Positions 1 through 8,643 of a DNA stretch of 64,000 nt are shown in pieces (the first letter of the stretch is position 1; each line of letters begins with the position of its first letter). Under the pieces are notes generated by a model. It was not told the DNA's origin. It worked only from the letters and a program-made list of their open reading frames with translations, and made no database searches. The position numbers were made by a program, and so were the translations under genes. The stretch is from DATMRF01 sp035566435 (GTDB taxonomy: Bacteria; Verrucomicrobiota; Verrucomicrobiia; Limisphaerales; UBA8199), in contig DATMRF010000106.1 of the NCBI GenBank assembly GCA_035566435.1, positions 74,702 through 138,701 of the forward strand, given 5' to 3'.

Positions 1-801
1 GAGTGAACAATGGACGCGGCCGGCGGGCGCGATCGCCGGCGGATTATCCTCCTGCAGAGGCAAAGTGAGCCCCAATTTGCGCGCGTGCCCCCACGGCTCG
101 TCAACTTTACCGGTTGTTCCCGGAGGTCCGAAACCGGCCGAATCCATGTGCAGCGGCTTGAAGAGCCGTTCGGTGATCAATGTCTCCCACGGCGCGCCCG
201 TGAGCTTTTCCAGCATTGCGCCGATGATGGCGTAGCCCTGATTCGAGTAAATCATCCTGGTGCCGGGCTTGGCTTCCGGCGGTCGGCTTAGCACAGCTTC
301 GATGAATTCACGGCGCTGCTGCGTGGGCGTGCCCTGTTGTTCCCGGGCCCGTTTCCACGCGGCGGCAGACGGTGCGCCTGGAACGCCGCCTCGATGCTTA
401 AGCAATTGTTCGACCGTCACGGTTTCATACTGCTTGTCCATCTTGCCCTTCAACTCGGGAAACACTTCTGCAATCGTGGTTTCCCATTTCAGTTTGCCTT
501 CCTCAATTAGCATTGCCGTGAGAGTGGCGGTCATGGACTTGGTGCAGGAACCGATGTGGAATACATCGTTCGTGGTCACCGGCGTGGAATCGCACCACTT
601 GCGGACCCCTACGGCGGCCTGGCCGCAAATCTTACCCTCTTTCACCACCACCACCGCGAGGGCAGGGAGGTCATGCTTTTTTCGAATGCCTTCGATCTCT
701 TGGGTCATATCTGCGGGTGTTGACGACGCGGCGGATGCGGTGGTGACCCAGGCGGTCACGACTAAAACCACCAGGGTTCCGGGTAGAGGTCTCTTATTCA
801 T
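1..801 (-). CDS. Serine beta-lactamase-like hydrolase (class C/penicillin-binding family), 3' end beyond window
   Basis: The first 267 codons run off the left edge without a stop. A signal peptide (residues 1-24, ending ASA) points to export. The nucleophile motif SxxK is S-C-T-K at residues 85-88 and the second motif YxN is Y-S-N at 185-187, with the usual spacing for the beta-lactamase/D-alanyl-D-alanine carboxypeptidase fold (Pfam Beta-lactamase). The third motif (K/H-T/S-G) would lie beyond the window. Members are periplasmic esterases, peptidases or beta-lactamases; substrate cannot be read from sequence. The ATG is the first in frame and gives a proper signal peptide. It is transcribed away from the next gene at 994. 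Confidence 0.88.
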   Translation of the reverse strand, partial: MNKRPLPGTLVVLVVTAWVTTASAASSTPADMTQEIEGIRKKHDLPALAVVVVKEGKICGQAAVGVRKWCDSTPVTTNDVFHIGSCTKSMTATLTAMLIEEGKLKWETTIAEVFPELKGKMDKQYETVTVEQLLKHRGGVPGAPSAAAWKRAREQQGTPTQQRREFIEAVLSRPPEAKPGTRMIYSNQGYAIIGAMLEKLTGAPWETLITERLFKPLHMDSAGFGPPGTTGKVDEPWGHARKLGLTLPLQEDNPPAIAPAGRVHCSL

Positions 802-993
802 AGTTCGATCGACGGAATATGGTTTCTCGTTCTTAACGGCTCATTGAATGTGTATCCGCATTCAGTTAAATAGCGACCAAACGCCCTACCTTTCTGACAG
901 AAAAATGCATTTACAGATTTTTGACGCTTCCGAGCCATCTCTTAACTTGGGGCGGCAGACGGGGTGTGGTCTGTTGTAACAGGAAACTGAATT

Positions 994-1530
994 ATGCAGC
1001 TTATGCAACCGACCTTGCTCAAGGGCAGATTTGAAACGGCGACCGGGCCCTCGATTGCCTCGCCCGACCCCGAATATTCGCTCGATGTCGCAATCGTTTA
1101 TCAGGATGCGCCGGCCCGGCAATGGGCCGGGCGCGTGCAGGCTCGACTCGCAGAGTTGGCCGGCGAGGAGGCCATCCACTGCACGGAGTGGAACATCAAT
1201 GACCTCAGCGACCGTAGAACCTTTTCGGAAGGTGTCACCGCTTTGGCGTCGGCCGATGTAATTGTGGTTTCGGTTTATGAGGCACAGCGACTCCCACCGG
1301 CCTTTTACCTCTGGGTCAACCTTTGGTTGGAGGTCCGTTCCGGGCGCCCGGGGGCGCTGGTCACCTTGGTCGTCCCGGCCGAAGGATTGGACTCTGGGTC
1401 GAGAGAAACGCGAAGATACTTGTGCGCGGTCGCCGGCCAGGGTCGGTTGGAGTTGTTGGAATGCAACCAGCCAGGCGAACCCGTTCCAGGTCCCCTGGAG
1501 GATATTCTCCAATGGCCCAAAGCGGCATGA
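994..1530 (+). CDS. Hypothetical protein, 178 aa
   Basis: I do not recognise a family. The protein is soluble, acidic, without signal peptide or membrane segment; the middle (about residues 30-125) has alternating hydrophobic strands and amphipathic helices (for example VDVIVVSVY-like and LVTLVVPAEG-like strands), which resembles a Rossmann or TIR-like alpha/beta fold, but this is only an impression. Start choice is supported by AGGA nine bases before the ATG. The stop codon lies at the edge of a dispersed repeat copy (1528-1605). It is convergent with the membrane protein gene at 1614. Confidence 0.7.
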   Translation: MQLMQPTLLKGRFETATGPSIASPDPEYSLDVAIVYQDAPARQWAGRVQARLAELAGEEAIHCTEWNINDLSDRRTFSEGVTALASADVIVVSVYEAQRLPPAFYLWVNLWLEVRSGRPGALVTLVVPAEGLDSGSRETRRYLCAVAGQGRLELLECNQPGEPVPGPLEDILQWPKAA

Positions 1531-1605
1531 ATCGGGCTCAAATCGGTGCCAGAATAAAGTGTCGCCGGCGGCCACGCCGCCCGGAAAGAGCGAAACTGTA
1601 GTTGT
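1528..1605 (+). repeat. Dispersed repeat family R1, copy A (diverged)
   Basis: Shares GCCAGAATAAAG, the following C(T/G)CC(A/G)GCGGCCAC and GCGACACTGTA-type blocks with copies at 5715-5785 and 8464-8540. This copy has lost the CCGCCCGGGCGG palindrome present in 8464-8540 (it reads CCGCCCGGAAAG) and carries an extra 11 bp before GCCAG. It starts at the stop codon of the upstream gene. Confidence 0.6.
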
Positions 1606-1613
1606 GGTTAGGT

Positions 1614-2720
1614 TCATCTCAGCAGGGATAGGTATTTACGTATGGGATGGTTTGCCGGGGCAAAGCCTTCAACCGCCGCCTTCAGGTCAGAATGTCGTTC
1701 CAGGGAAGTCCAGGGCATCATCGTCTTTTCGGCTGATTCTCTGATGAGCCAGAGAGTCCGAATATTCAGAAACCTGTGTGGCCGAACTTCTTTTATTTCG
1801 TCCCAAAGAATGAGGTTTTGCCCTTTCTGCAGATGAACTCCCAGGGTGCTGAGTCCCACGGCCCGGTGGGTCATTTTCTGCATCAGCCAGGAATATAACA
1901 ACCCCGCCAGGATGAAAGGCACGAGCCAGACCAGATGCTGCCCATTGAACATTAGCGAGAACTTGCCCTCAGTTAGAGCGAGTATCAAAATGAACCAAAT
2001 CCCAATAAATCCGATTTCGCCATAAATGGCGAGCTGCCAAAAGGCGACCTTGAATTCAGAAGGTTTGACCCGGTCGGCGGCCGCCATCGAGAGAACGGTT
2101 GGGCGCAGATTAGCGACATTAGCATCATCCAGCGGCTCGCCGGTTTCAGCCGAATGGAGCAGCGATTCCAGTTGTGCTTCGAGGGGAAGGAGTTGCTTGG
2201 ACCGAGCCCACTGATTGAGCCAGTAGACAAACGCATATACGGCAATGAACACCAGCGTCGAAGGGATTTTGGCGTGGAGATGGATCTTCATGCCCCAGGT
2301 GGCGACCAACAAGCCGATACCCGGCGGAAGCAAGTACCACCACAGCACCGACCCCAATAAACGCGACTGAGTGCGCACTGAATTCAGTTCCGCCCGGAGT
2401 GATTCGACGATGGTCGCACCGGGTGGCGCCGGCGGAGCAGTCCGGCGGGCGTAAACAAGCTTCCAGGCGATGAACATCGAGCTCCCGACGACAATCAACC
2501 AGCCGAGACGCACAATCGGCGAACGTTCATTGAAAGCGAAATATCCAAAAACAAGTATCACAAATGCACAAGCCACCAGTTCGCGGGCATCACGCGCGCG
2601 CAGGTCGCGGCGAAGTTGGGTCGTTTTATGTTGCATAGCAGAAATCAGTTGGGCCGCCGATATGTTCGGGTTCCTCAGCGGTTGCTGTTGCCAGAGATTC
2701 TTTAACTCGTCGTCGTTCAT
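1614..2720 (-). CDS. Multi-pass membrane protein, probable partner of the ECF sigma factor
   Basis: The 368-residue protein begins with a short soluble stretch (residues 1-44, MNDDELKNLWQQQ start), then about six membrane segments near 45-63, 67-87, 122-145, 150-170, 225-250 and 262-284. The last 80 residues are soluble and strand-rich, like a PH/YcxB-type domain (LILWDEIKEVR, TLWLIRES). The start overlaps the sigma gene stop by four bases (ATGA), so the two are translationally coupled. The short DELKNLWQ-type N-terminus is common in Bacteroidota/Verrucomicrobiota proteins that follow ECF sigma genes. A role as anti-sigma factor or signal sensor is inferred from position; no canonical zinc-type anti-sigma (HxxxCxxC) motif is present. 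Confidence 0.8.
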   Translation of the reverse strand: MNDDELKNLWQQQPLRNPNISAAQLISAMQHKTTQLRRDLRARDARELVACAFVILVFGYFAFNERSPIVRLGWLIVVGSSMFIAWKLVYARRTAPPAPPGATIVESLRAELNSVRTQSRLLGSVLWWYLLPPGIGLLVATWGMKIHLHAKIPSTLVFIAVYAFVYWLNQWARSKQLLPLEAQLESLLHSAETGEPLDDANVANLRPTVLSMAAADRVKPSEFKVAFWQLAIYGEIGFIGIWFILILALTEGKFSLMFNGQHLVWLVPFILAGLLYSWLMQKMTHRAVGLSTLGVHLQKGQNLILWDEIKEVRPHRFLNIRTLWLIRESAEKTMMPWTSLERHSDLKAAVEGFAPANHPIRKYLSLLR

Positions 2721-3241
2721 TTTGGCGCCTCCTCCGTCAGCAGACGGGAAAGTTTCTTCCTGGCGCGATGCAACATGACCCCAACGTTATTGGCGTTGAT
2801 GCCCGTGGCTTCCGCCATTTGTTCGTAGGTGAGGTCTTCCAGGAAAAGGGTGACGAGAGCTTTTTCGAGCGGGTCCAGTTTGTAGATGGCGGTGTAAAGA
2901 TCCGCCATGCGGTCGTCAGCAATTTCTTCAGTTGTCTGCCGCGATTCAATCACGCGCGTGAGGTCGGCGGGTTCGAAATGAACGACTCGGCCGGAGCGTG
3001 AGGCCCGCTTGCGGACGAACGAAATGGCGGTGTTGAGCGCGATGCGATAGAGCCAGGTGTTTGCATAAGCGCTTTCTTTCAGTCCGGGCAACGCCCGCCA
3101 GATTTGGAACAGGATTTCCTGGTACAAATCGTCCTGGTCGGCGGAATTCCAGGCATAGACGCGGCAAACCCTGAGAATTTTGTTTCGATTCTCGTTCACC
3201 AGCTCCAGGAACTTGTGTTCGTCTGCGGGCGTCGAATTCAA
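2717..3241 (-). CDS. RNA polymerase sigma-70 factor, ECF subfamily
   Basis: Sigma region 2 covers about residues 22-82 (DQDDLYQEILFQIWRAL, then TWLYRIALNTAISFVRK) and region 4 about 122-168 (EKALVTLFLEDLTYEQMAEATG with the helix-turn-helix INANNVGVMLHRARKKL). Length (174 aa) is typical for ECF sigma factors that redirect RNA polymerase to envelope or stress promoters. The start is a TTG preceded by AAAGG at seven bases; no ATG fits the frame without losing region 2 flank. It is the first gene of a two-gene operon with the membrane protein at 1614. Confidence 0.9.
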   Translation of the reverse strand: MNSTPADEHKFLELVNENRNKILRVCRVYAWNSADQDDLYQEILFQIWRALPGLKESAYANTWLYRIALNTAISFVRKRASRSGRVVHFEPADLTRVIESRQTTEEIADDRMADLYTAIYKLDPLEKALVTLFLEDLTYEQMAEATGINANNVGVMLHRARKKLSRLLTEEAPK

Positions 3242-3317
3242 TCACGGACCTTTATCTGATTAGTCGCAGCGGAAGGCAAAATTATTACCGCCAGGGGAAA
3301 AAATTTCGACTCCGTTT

Positions 3318-3744
3318 TTGGGCAAGAGCAGCCACGGCATTAAGGCGGGCTACCTTGCCCCCGCCCTTGCGCACAAGACCGGGGTGGATATTCACAGCAT
3401 GGACGACGCGAGCCGCGTGCTCCTGTCGCTCCGGCCCGTGACGTTCAAATATAAACCCGGCATTGATCCCCCAAGGCACCCCGCAATTCGGCCTCGTCGC
3501 CGAGGAGGTGGCCAACGTTGACCCCGATTTAGTGGTGCGGGACGCAAAGGATCAGATTTTCACCGTCCGCTACGAGGCCGTCAACGCCATGCTCCTGAAC
3601 GAATTCCTCAAGCAACATCGCACGGTCGAGGAGCAGACTGCGGAGATTGAAACTTTGAAACGGCAAAACGGTTCCCTTATCCAGCGGTTGGATGAATTGG
3701 AAGCGGCGGTGAAACAGCTTGCAACGCAAAATGAGGGATTATGA
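3318..3744 (+). pseudogene. Remnant of a tail-fibre/S74-type intramolecular chaperone domain protein, frameshifted
   Basis: Two overlapping reading frames together encode the C-terminal domain found in verrucomicrobial tail-spike-like surface proteins: the first gives MDDASRVLLSLRPVTFKYKP, the second PQFGLVAEEVANVDPDLVVRD, then YEAVNAMLLNEFLKQHR and a terminal coiled coil (about 30 residues). The break is at the C5 run 3468-3472: one C fewer would restore DP-x-GTPQFGLVAEEV. The large N-terminal beta-structured region that normally precedes this domain is absent, so the gene is both truncated and frameshifted. An independent translated peptide from 3463 is possible but unlikely. Confidence 0.7.
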
Positions 3745-3819
3745 AAAAGCTGAATCACCTGTTGTCTCTGTAGGTGCCGCCTGGTTCCTCTGGCCGAAGC
3801 TCGGAGTTAGCCATACCAT

Positions 3820-5544
3820 TTAATCCCCCTTTTTCTCCCGCCACCGGAACGGACGCAGGTACGCAGCGTCCAGCACGTGCGCAGGCGCAAAGATGATTCG
3901 AACAATCTTGGCGTTCCAAGGATGATAAACAGGCACGGCAGTAGACACCTCTTTCACCTGCACGTAATTCACGCGGGCGCTGAGGAAGTAAGTCGCCAGA
4001 TAAATCAACAACCCGGCGGCGGCGCTCATCACTGCAAGGCCAGTGCGAAATTGCCAGTTTGCCACCCTCTCCGCTTGGCCCAGCAGGTTCTGAAGCATCT
4101 GCTTGTCGAGCAAACGGCCATTCATGACCACAGCATTGATCTGCCTGGTGTTGCCGATGTTTTCCAGCGGATTGGCGTCTAGCAATACCAGGTCCGCAAG
4201 TTTTCCTGTCTCGATGGTCCCCAGCTTGTCGAGCGTGCCAAAGAACTCTGCGGGATTGCGTGTCGCAACCTGTAGTGCCTCCATCGGCGTAAATCCCGCC
4301 TTCACGAATAGTGCAAGTTCATCGTGCAGGCTGAACCCAGGGAAGATGTTCGCTCCCGCCCCTCGCCCGGGACAAACATCCGTACCGGCCAGGAATCCCA
4401 CTCCCGCGCGTCGCATTTTACCTGCAGTTTCAAGCCATTTGTCGAAATTCCTTCTGAACGCAGCGTGATCCTCTAACGTGAGGTCCCTGGTCATGGGGTT
4501 GGACTTCGGATTCCAGGTGCTGTTCCGTATGTGCAGCGGAATATACCTGAGCCGGGGATCGCTTGCGAGATTGGGATCGTCGCCGAAGGCGAGTGCTCGA
4601 ACAACCGTGAAGGTGGGACAAACCCAGGTCCCCTTTCGGGCTAAATGGTTAAAAACCCCCTCCGCTTTTTTGTCACTGTAGCTCTCAACCATTCTCGTTA
4701 TCTCCTCCACCAATCTTCTGAACAGCACCGCCGAGCTAAGTTTGCCGCCGACGCTTTGCTGCCGGTCTTGTTGTACCTGCTTCCTGAACTCTTCCCCCCT
4801 CGTCGAGCAGGCCGACATAATCCCGTAATCGTGTTCTATGCTCCTTTGTCCGGCATCCGCCGCTTCAACCGCATCCACAGAAAGCGGTAAGTGCCCGGCA
4901 AGAGGAATGGACTGCTTGCGGGCTTCATCAGCTATAGCGAAGTACGCCTCCCGCGGGATCAAGTCGTACACCTTCACGAAATCAGCGCCGGATTTTTTCA
5001 CAAAATCAACCGCGCTCCGGCCATCGCTCTCACTGGAGACTCTGATCATTGTTTTTGATGGCTTCACACCGCCTTCCAGTATATAGCCAGCCGCCACAAT
5101 CCTCGGACCCAGAAGTTTTCCTTCCCCGATCTCCTGGCGGAGGCGAAAAACCATTTTGGGGTCACCGCTGCCAGGTCCACCCATATCGCGCACCCCGGTA
5201 ATTCCATTGGCAACCAACAGCGGCAGGCACACGTTCCGGCCCCAAGTCTGATCAAGAGCGCAATGTACGTGCATATCCCACAAACCCGGAATCAGATACT
5301 TGCCCGAGCCGTCCACGACCCGAGCATCTTTGGGCAGGCGCACGCTCTGAGTTTTCCCGATCTCGGTAATGCGGTCGCCAGTAACGATCACCGTCATGTT
5401 CGTTTTAGCTGGCCCGCCAGTGGCGTCGATCACCGTGACGCGAATGAAGGCCAATGAGGTTAATGGCAAGTCCTCGCCGTTCCGGCCAGGAAGAGGGCTG
5501 GTAGCCAAAAGAAAAAGCAGTATCAATGACCAGGTTGCTTTCAT
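3820..5544 (-). CDS. Secreted/membrane amidohydrolase (imidazolonepropionase-like)
   Basis: Metal-dependent hydrolase of the amidohydrolase superfamily, 574 aa. A signal peptide occupies residues 1-20. Metal ligands are visible as HVH (92-94), K191, H218, H238 and D389 (GTDV), the complete binuclear set. N- and C-terminal strands form the composite beta-sandwich (VVDGSGKYLIPGLWDMH and GKLADLVLLDANPLENI). Unusually for the family, about 60 extra residues follow with one membrane helix (near 505-530), so the enzyme is likely anchored with the catalytic domain outside the cytoplasm. Substrates of this group are often dipeptides (prolidase-like) or cyclic amides; none can be assigned here. Confidence 0.87.
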   Translation of the reverse strand: MKATWSLILLFLLATSPLPGRNGEDLPLTSLAFIRVTVIDATGGPAKTNMTVIVTGDRITEIGKTQSVRLPKDARVVDGSGKYLIPGLWDMHVHCALDQTWGRNVCLPLLVANGITGVRDMGGPGSGDPKMVFRLRQEIGEGKLLGPRIVAAGYILEGGVKPSKTMIRVSSESDGRSAVDFVKKSGADFVKVYDLIPREAYFAIADEARKQSIPLAGHLPLSVDAVEAADAGQRSIEHDYGIMSACSTRGEEFRKQVQQDRQQSVGGKLSSAVLFRRLVEEITRMVESYSDKKAEGVFNHLARKGTWVCPTFTVVRALAFGDDPNLASDPRLRYIPLHIRNSTWNPKSNPMTRDLTLEDHAAFRRNFDKWLETAGKMRRAGVGFLAGTDVCPGRGAGANIFPGFSLHDELALFVKAGFTPMEALQVATRNPAEFFGTLDKLGTIETGKLADLVLLDANPLENIGNTRQINAVVMNGRLLDKQMLQNLLGQAERVANWQFRTGLAVMSAAAGLLIYLATYFLSARVNYVQVKEVSTAVPVYHPWNAKIVRIIFAPAHVLDAAYLRPFRWREKKGD

Positions 5545-5991
5545 TTCTGACCTTTGCGGAGGTGTCGTGAAAACTAACCCGTTCGAAATGGAAGCGCAAT
5601 TCCTGCGTCAAGTGCCGGCGCGGCGTGTTGATCCGATTGGGGTGGCCAGCTTCTGAGTGTCCCTGATGCAGATGGCATCCGCAGCAAATTTGACTTTCCG
5701 CGCCTTCGCAGAAATGGGGTCACGCTAAAGTTTCTCCAGCCGCCACACCGCGCGGGCGGATCGACACCGTAAAAACATTGCTCTGACTCCGCGACCCATT
5801 CACGGGAAAGCCCCGGCCCCTGCCGCTACCGGGTAACTATGGGTTTCAGAGGGCTGACCGGACTATCGAGGTGCTAAACCTGGATCAACAGCGTATCAAT
5901 GAATCCAGAAAACAACTTGCCAGGGAATGCCGGAATCTGGTCGAAAATGGCAACAAGCAGTACGCAATGCTTGTCTTGTTCCCGGCGGCGT
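5545..5991. other. Intergenic region, no gene
   Basis: 447 bp between two minus-strand genes. It holds copy B of the dispersed repeat (5715-5785) and otherwise no convincing coding potential, terminator or RNA. Reading frames crossing it on the plus strand are antisense extensions of the gene at 5992. Confidence 0.6.
5715..5785 (+). repeat. Dispersed repeat family R1, copy B
   Basis: Matches copy C (8464-8540) over TAAAGTTTCTCCAGC, CCGCCACACCGC, GGGCGGA, CGACACCGTAAAAACA and CTCTGACTCCGCGAC-type blocks, in the same orientation. Copies B and C are direct repeats bracketing the two secreted-protein genes 5992-8350. Confidence 0.65.
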
Positions 5992-6870
5992 TCACGGCGT
6001 GAGCGGGCGGTAGGCGCGGATGCGATAGAACTGATTGGTCGCGTTGTAGTCATAAAAAGCCGCGGTGCTGGTGCCGGGGCTGGCAAACGTCGCGTAGTCC
6101 ACCCAACCGGCGGCGGCGGCCAGGTTCGGATTGGTTTGCACGGCGTAAAACCTCGTGGGCTTGCTGTTCCAGGCAAACTGGTCGTAGCCCGGCGCCAGGA
6201 CATTGCGCTGGAACGAAGTGATTTTGAAAACATCCGCCGCGTTGTTCGGGTCGGTGCCGGCGAGATAGTCCTGCGCGATGGTGTTGCCCTTGCCGGTCGG
6301 GTCGGCATTTGCGTCCACATTGGTCGCGCCGAAGTTTTGCAGCAGCCACGCGACGGGCAGGCCATCCGGCGCGAGCGCGCCCTTCTGGATGCTGTCCGTC
6401 TGCACGAGCGCGACGGCGTTGCTCAGGGAAATCCAGCCGCAGTTGGCGCTCCAGACCGAGCCGCTCAATTTGCCGCTGAGCAGGTTGACTTTCGGCTGGC
6501 CGTAGGCCTGCTCGAACGCGATCCAGCCGATGTTCGCGCCCCAGGCATAGCCGGTGAGGTTGCCGAGGCCGTCCTGGTTCACGCCGAAGTCGGTGGCGGA
6601 ATTGTTCTGATACTGGATGCCGTTGGCGGGCGTGCCGCTGCCGAGCCTGATCCAGCCGGTGTTGGCGCAATAAAGGTAGCCGGAGCAGACGTATTCGCCG
6701 ATGACCGCGCCGTTGTTGGTGTCGCCGCGCCAGTCCAGCCAGCCGAGGTTAGCGGCGTAGGCATAGCGGTTCGTGACGTCAATCGTCGTGGCGGCGTGAA
6801 CCAAGGCCGAAAGCTGAAGGCTGAACGCTGAAACCAGCGCGAGCGCCGCCAGTCGGATTGGTGTTTTCAT
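5992..6870 (-). CDS. Secreted protein with four YxxxANxGW(I/L) repeats
   Basis: 292 aa with a signal peptide (residues 1-27). Four copies of the motif Y/V-x-x-x-A-N-x-G-W-I/L lie at residues 36-45, 65-74, 108-117 and 138-147 (YAYAANLGWL, YLYCANTGWI, YAWGANIGWI, VWSANCGWI), spaced 30-43 residues. After these come a PVAWLLQNFGAT segment and a Ca-binding-like stretch (DANADPTGKGNTIAQDYLAG, TDPNNAA) near 185-220, then the C-terminal strand module ending FYRIRAYRPLTP that recurs in verrucomicrobial secreted proteins. The pattern suggests a repeat-built surface or matrix protein; the function is unknown. It follows the beta-helix gene by 13 bp in the same direction, so they are probably co-expressed. 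Confidence 0.8.
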   Translation of the reverse strand: MKTPIRLAALALVSAFSLQLSALVHAATTIDVTNRYAYAANLGWLDWRGDTNNGAVIGEYVCSGYLYCANTGWIRLGSGTPANGIQYQNNSATDFGVNQDGLGNLTGYAWGANIGWIAFEQAYGQPKVNLLSGKLSGSVWSANCGWISLSNAVALVQTDSIQKGALAPDGLPVAWLLQNFGATNVDANADPTGKGNTIAQDYLAGTDPNNAADVFKITSFQRNVLAPGYDQFAWNSKPTRFYAVQTNPNLAAAAGWVDYATFASPGTSTAAFYDYNATNQFYRIRAYRPLTP

Positions 6871-6883
6871 AAATCACGTTGAT

Positions 6884-8350
6884 CTAGAATGAGATATTGG
6901 CCCAGGGACTCGTGCTGGCGGCCGCAGTGCCGATGGGGCCGACATCGTTGCCGGCGAGATTGACGTTGTAGTTGGCGGAGGGGGCGCCGGTGCCTGAATT
7001 GCCGGTGCAACTGTTCCTGGTGATGAGGTTGAAACTGCCGGCGCAATCGATGCCCCGGTTATTGGAGGCGCAATGGTTGCCGTCGATCCGGTTGCCGCCC
7101 GAGCCGGCAACGGAGATGCCGTAGCCCGCTAACGCTCCGACACTGCTTCCGTTGTAGCCGTTGCCGTAACAGCTGTTGCCCTGGACCAGGCTGCCGAAAA
7201 TGACCTGGATGCCATGACTGCGATTGTAGAGTACATCGCATCCGGTAATCACGTTTCCCCCGGCGAGACCACTGGCGAATACAGTATTGATGCCCACGGC
7301 CCCATTCTGAGAGCTGGTGCAGTCCTTGACCAGCGCCGGCCCCGCTACCCGGATCCCGTCGTCGCCGTTTTGCGTCGTGGTGCAGCCGGTAATGCTGGAT
7401 TGCGAGCCCAGTGCAGTGCTCTTGCCTACCTCGATCCCCCGCAACCCGTTGGTACGGGCCACACAGCCGCTAATCTGGCTGCCGTCCTGCGTCAGGACTC
7501 CGTCGCCCAGGTTGAGAAGCGCCTGACAGTCTTTAATCAGGCAGCCCGTCGTGGCCACGATGCCGGTGCCGGCGTTGCCCCGCGCAAGGCAGGCCTGCAG
7601 GATGGCATCAGCACCGGCGCGGATGCCGTCGCTACCGCTGCCAGTAACAACACAGCCATTGGCCGTGCTCCCATCGTTGAGCCGGATGCCGACCGTGGCA
7701 TTGGACCAGGTCACACAGCCGTTGACTAAAGTCCCCGGGCCGGTGCTGATACCTTCGGCACTGTTGGAGGAAGACTGGCAATCCTTGACGATGCCGCCCT
7801 GGATATAAATGCCCGCGTTGCCGTTGCGGATGACGACGCAATCCCGGATGGTGCTTTGCGCCTCGGTATACAGGCCGATCCCGCCGTTGCCGGCGACCGT
7901 CAGGCGCTCGAAAACGAGGTTGCGCGGGTAGGCGACAGTGTAAGCATCCAAGCCGTGCCCGGGCCAACCGTTGACCGAGCCATTGCGCACGGTGATGTTG
8001 GTATAGTTGCCCGTAACGAAAACACCGCTAAGCGCGCCCGTCACGCCCAACAGGGCGAACCCGTTGAGGTCGATGGTCACGTTATTGGCGCTGATGGTGA
8101 TCCCGTGGCTGCCGCTGATTCCGACCCCATTGGTAATAAAGTAATAGGAACCGGGAATGGTGATTGCGTAGGGGAGTGAGGAGATCGGCATGCGCGGCTC
8201 GATTTGGTCGAGGGTTTTCATGCTCGGCCCGGGCGGACCGGGTGGGGTGAGGGCGCCCTGGGCAAGCAGGCGGCCGTGAGGGAGGACTAGCACCACCGCA
8301 ACCGGGAGGGCTAACGTAAGACCGCGTGGGAGGAAGAGTTTTGTTTTCAT
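6884..8350 (-). CDS. Secreted right-handed parallel beta-helix protein (NosD/pectate-lyase-like fold)
   Basis: 488 aa with signal peptide (about residues 1-31). Successive coils of 20-25 residues with the pattern C-x-(V/S)-x-x-N/G-x-x-x-G-I run from about 100 to 440, for example VIRNGNAGIYIQGG, VVTGSGSDGIRAG, VARTNGLRGIEVG. A segment before them, HGITISANNVTIDLNGFALLG, is the typical entry strand of these proteins in Verrucomicrobiota, and the terminal VGPIGTAAASTSPWANISF is the group's usual ending. No acidic catalytic cluster of polysaccharide lyases is evident, so it may bind rather than cleave glycans. First gene of a probable two-gene unit with 5992. Confidence 0.88.
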   Translation of the reverse strand: MKTKLFLPRGLTLALPVAVVLVLPHGRLLAQGALTPPGPPGPSMKTLDQIEPRMPISSLPYAITIPGSYYFITNGVGISGSHGITISANNVTIDLNGFALLGVTGALSGVFVTGNYTNITVRNGSVNGWPGHGLDAYTVAYPRNLVFERLTVAGNGGIGLYTEAQSTIRDCVVIRNGNAGIYIQGGIVKDCQSSSNSAEGISTGPGTLVNGCVTWSNATVGIRLNDGSTANGCVVTGSGSDGIRAGADAILQACLARGNAGTGIVATTGCLIKDCQALLNLGDGVLTQDGSQISGCVARTNGLRGIEVGKSTALGSQSSITGCTTTQNGDDGIRVAGPALVKDCTSSQNGAVGINTVFASGLAGGNVITGCDVLYNRSHGIQVIFGSLVQGNSCYGNGYNGSSVGALAGYGISVAGSGGNRIDGNHCASNNRGIDCAGSFNLITRNSCTGNSGTGAPSANYNVNLAGNDVGPIGTAAASTSPWANISF

Positions 8351-8463
8351 GAAGCGTTGCTCGATTAGTTAATACAAGCCGATGATCTGGCTGTCGTGCC
8401 TGGGACATTCATAACCTAGCCAGTGGCCGGGGACCTGCAATACCAAAAGCCTTTGAATCGGGG

Positions 8464-8540
8464 TCATGAATCGGGGCCAGAATAAAGCTTCTCCAGCGGC
8501 CACACCGCCCGGGCGGAGCGACACTGTAAAAACAATGGTC
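8464..8540 (+). repeat. Dispersed repeat family R1, copy C (best preserved)
   Basis: Contains TGAATCGGGG twice at its left end, then GCCAGAATAAAGCTTCTCC, GCGGCCACA, the perfect palindrome CCGCCCGGGCGG, and GCGACACTGTAAAAACAATG. Same orientation as copies A and B. It lies upstream of the beta-helix gene and upstream of the NUDIX-like gene. Confidence 0.65.
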
Positions 8541-8643
8541 CGACCAACGCGACGAAAAATGTGAATAAGGCGTTAATAAAAAATAGCATCTTTCGCTCGT
8601 AGGGGCTTCGGCTCCTGTTCAATATTGCCAACCACGATCTGGA

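Noticed and set aside
886..1617. Long minus-strand frame opposite the 178-aa gene
   Set aside because: Antisense to 994-1530, low-complexity translation, and its first part is only the R1 repeat.
5899..6831. 310-codon plus-strand frame over the secreted repeat protein
   Set aside because: Antisense shadow of 5992-6870, which has signal peptide and repeats.
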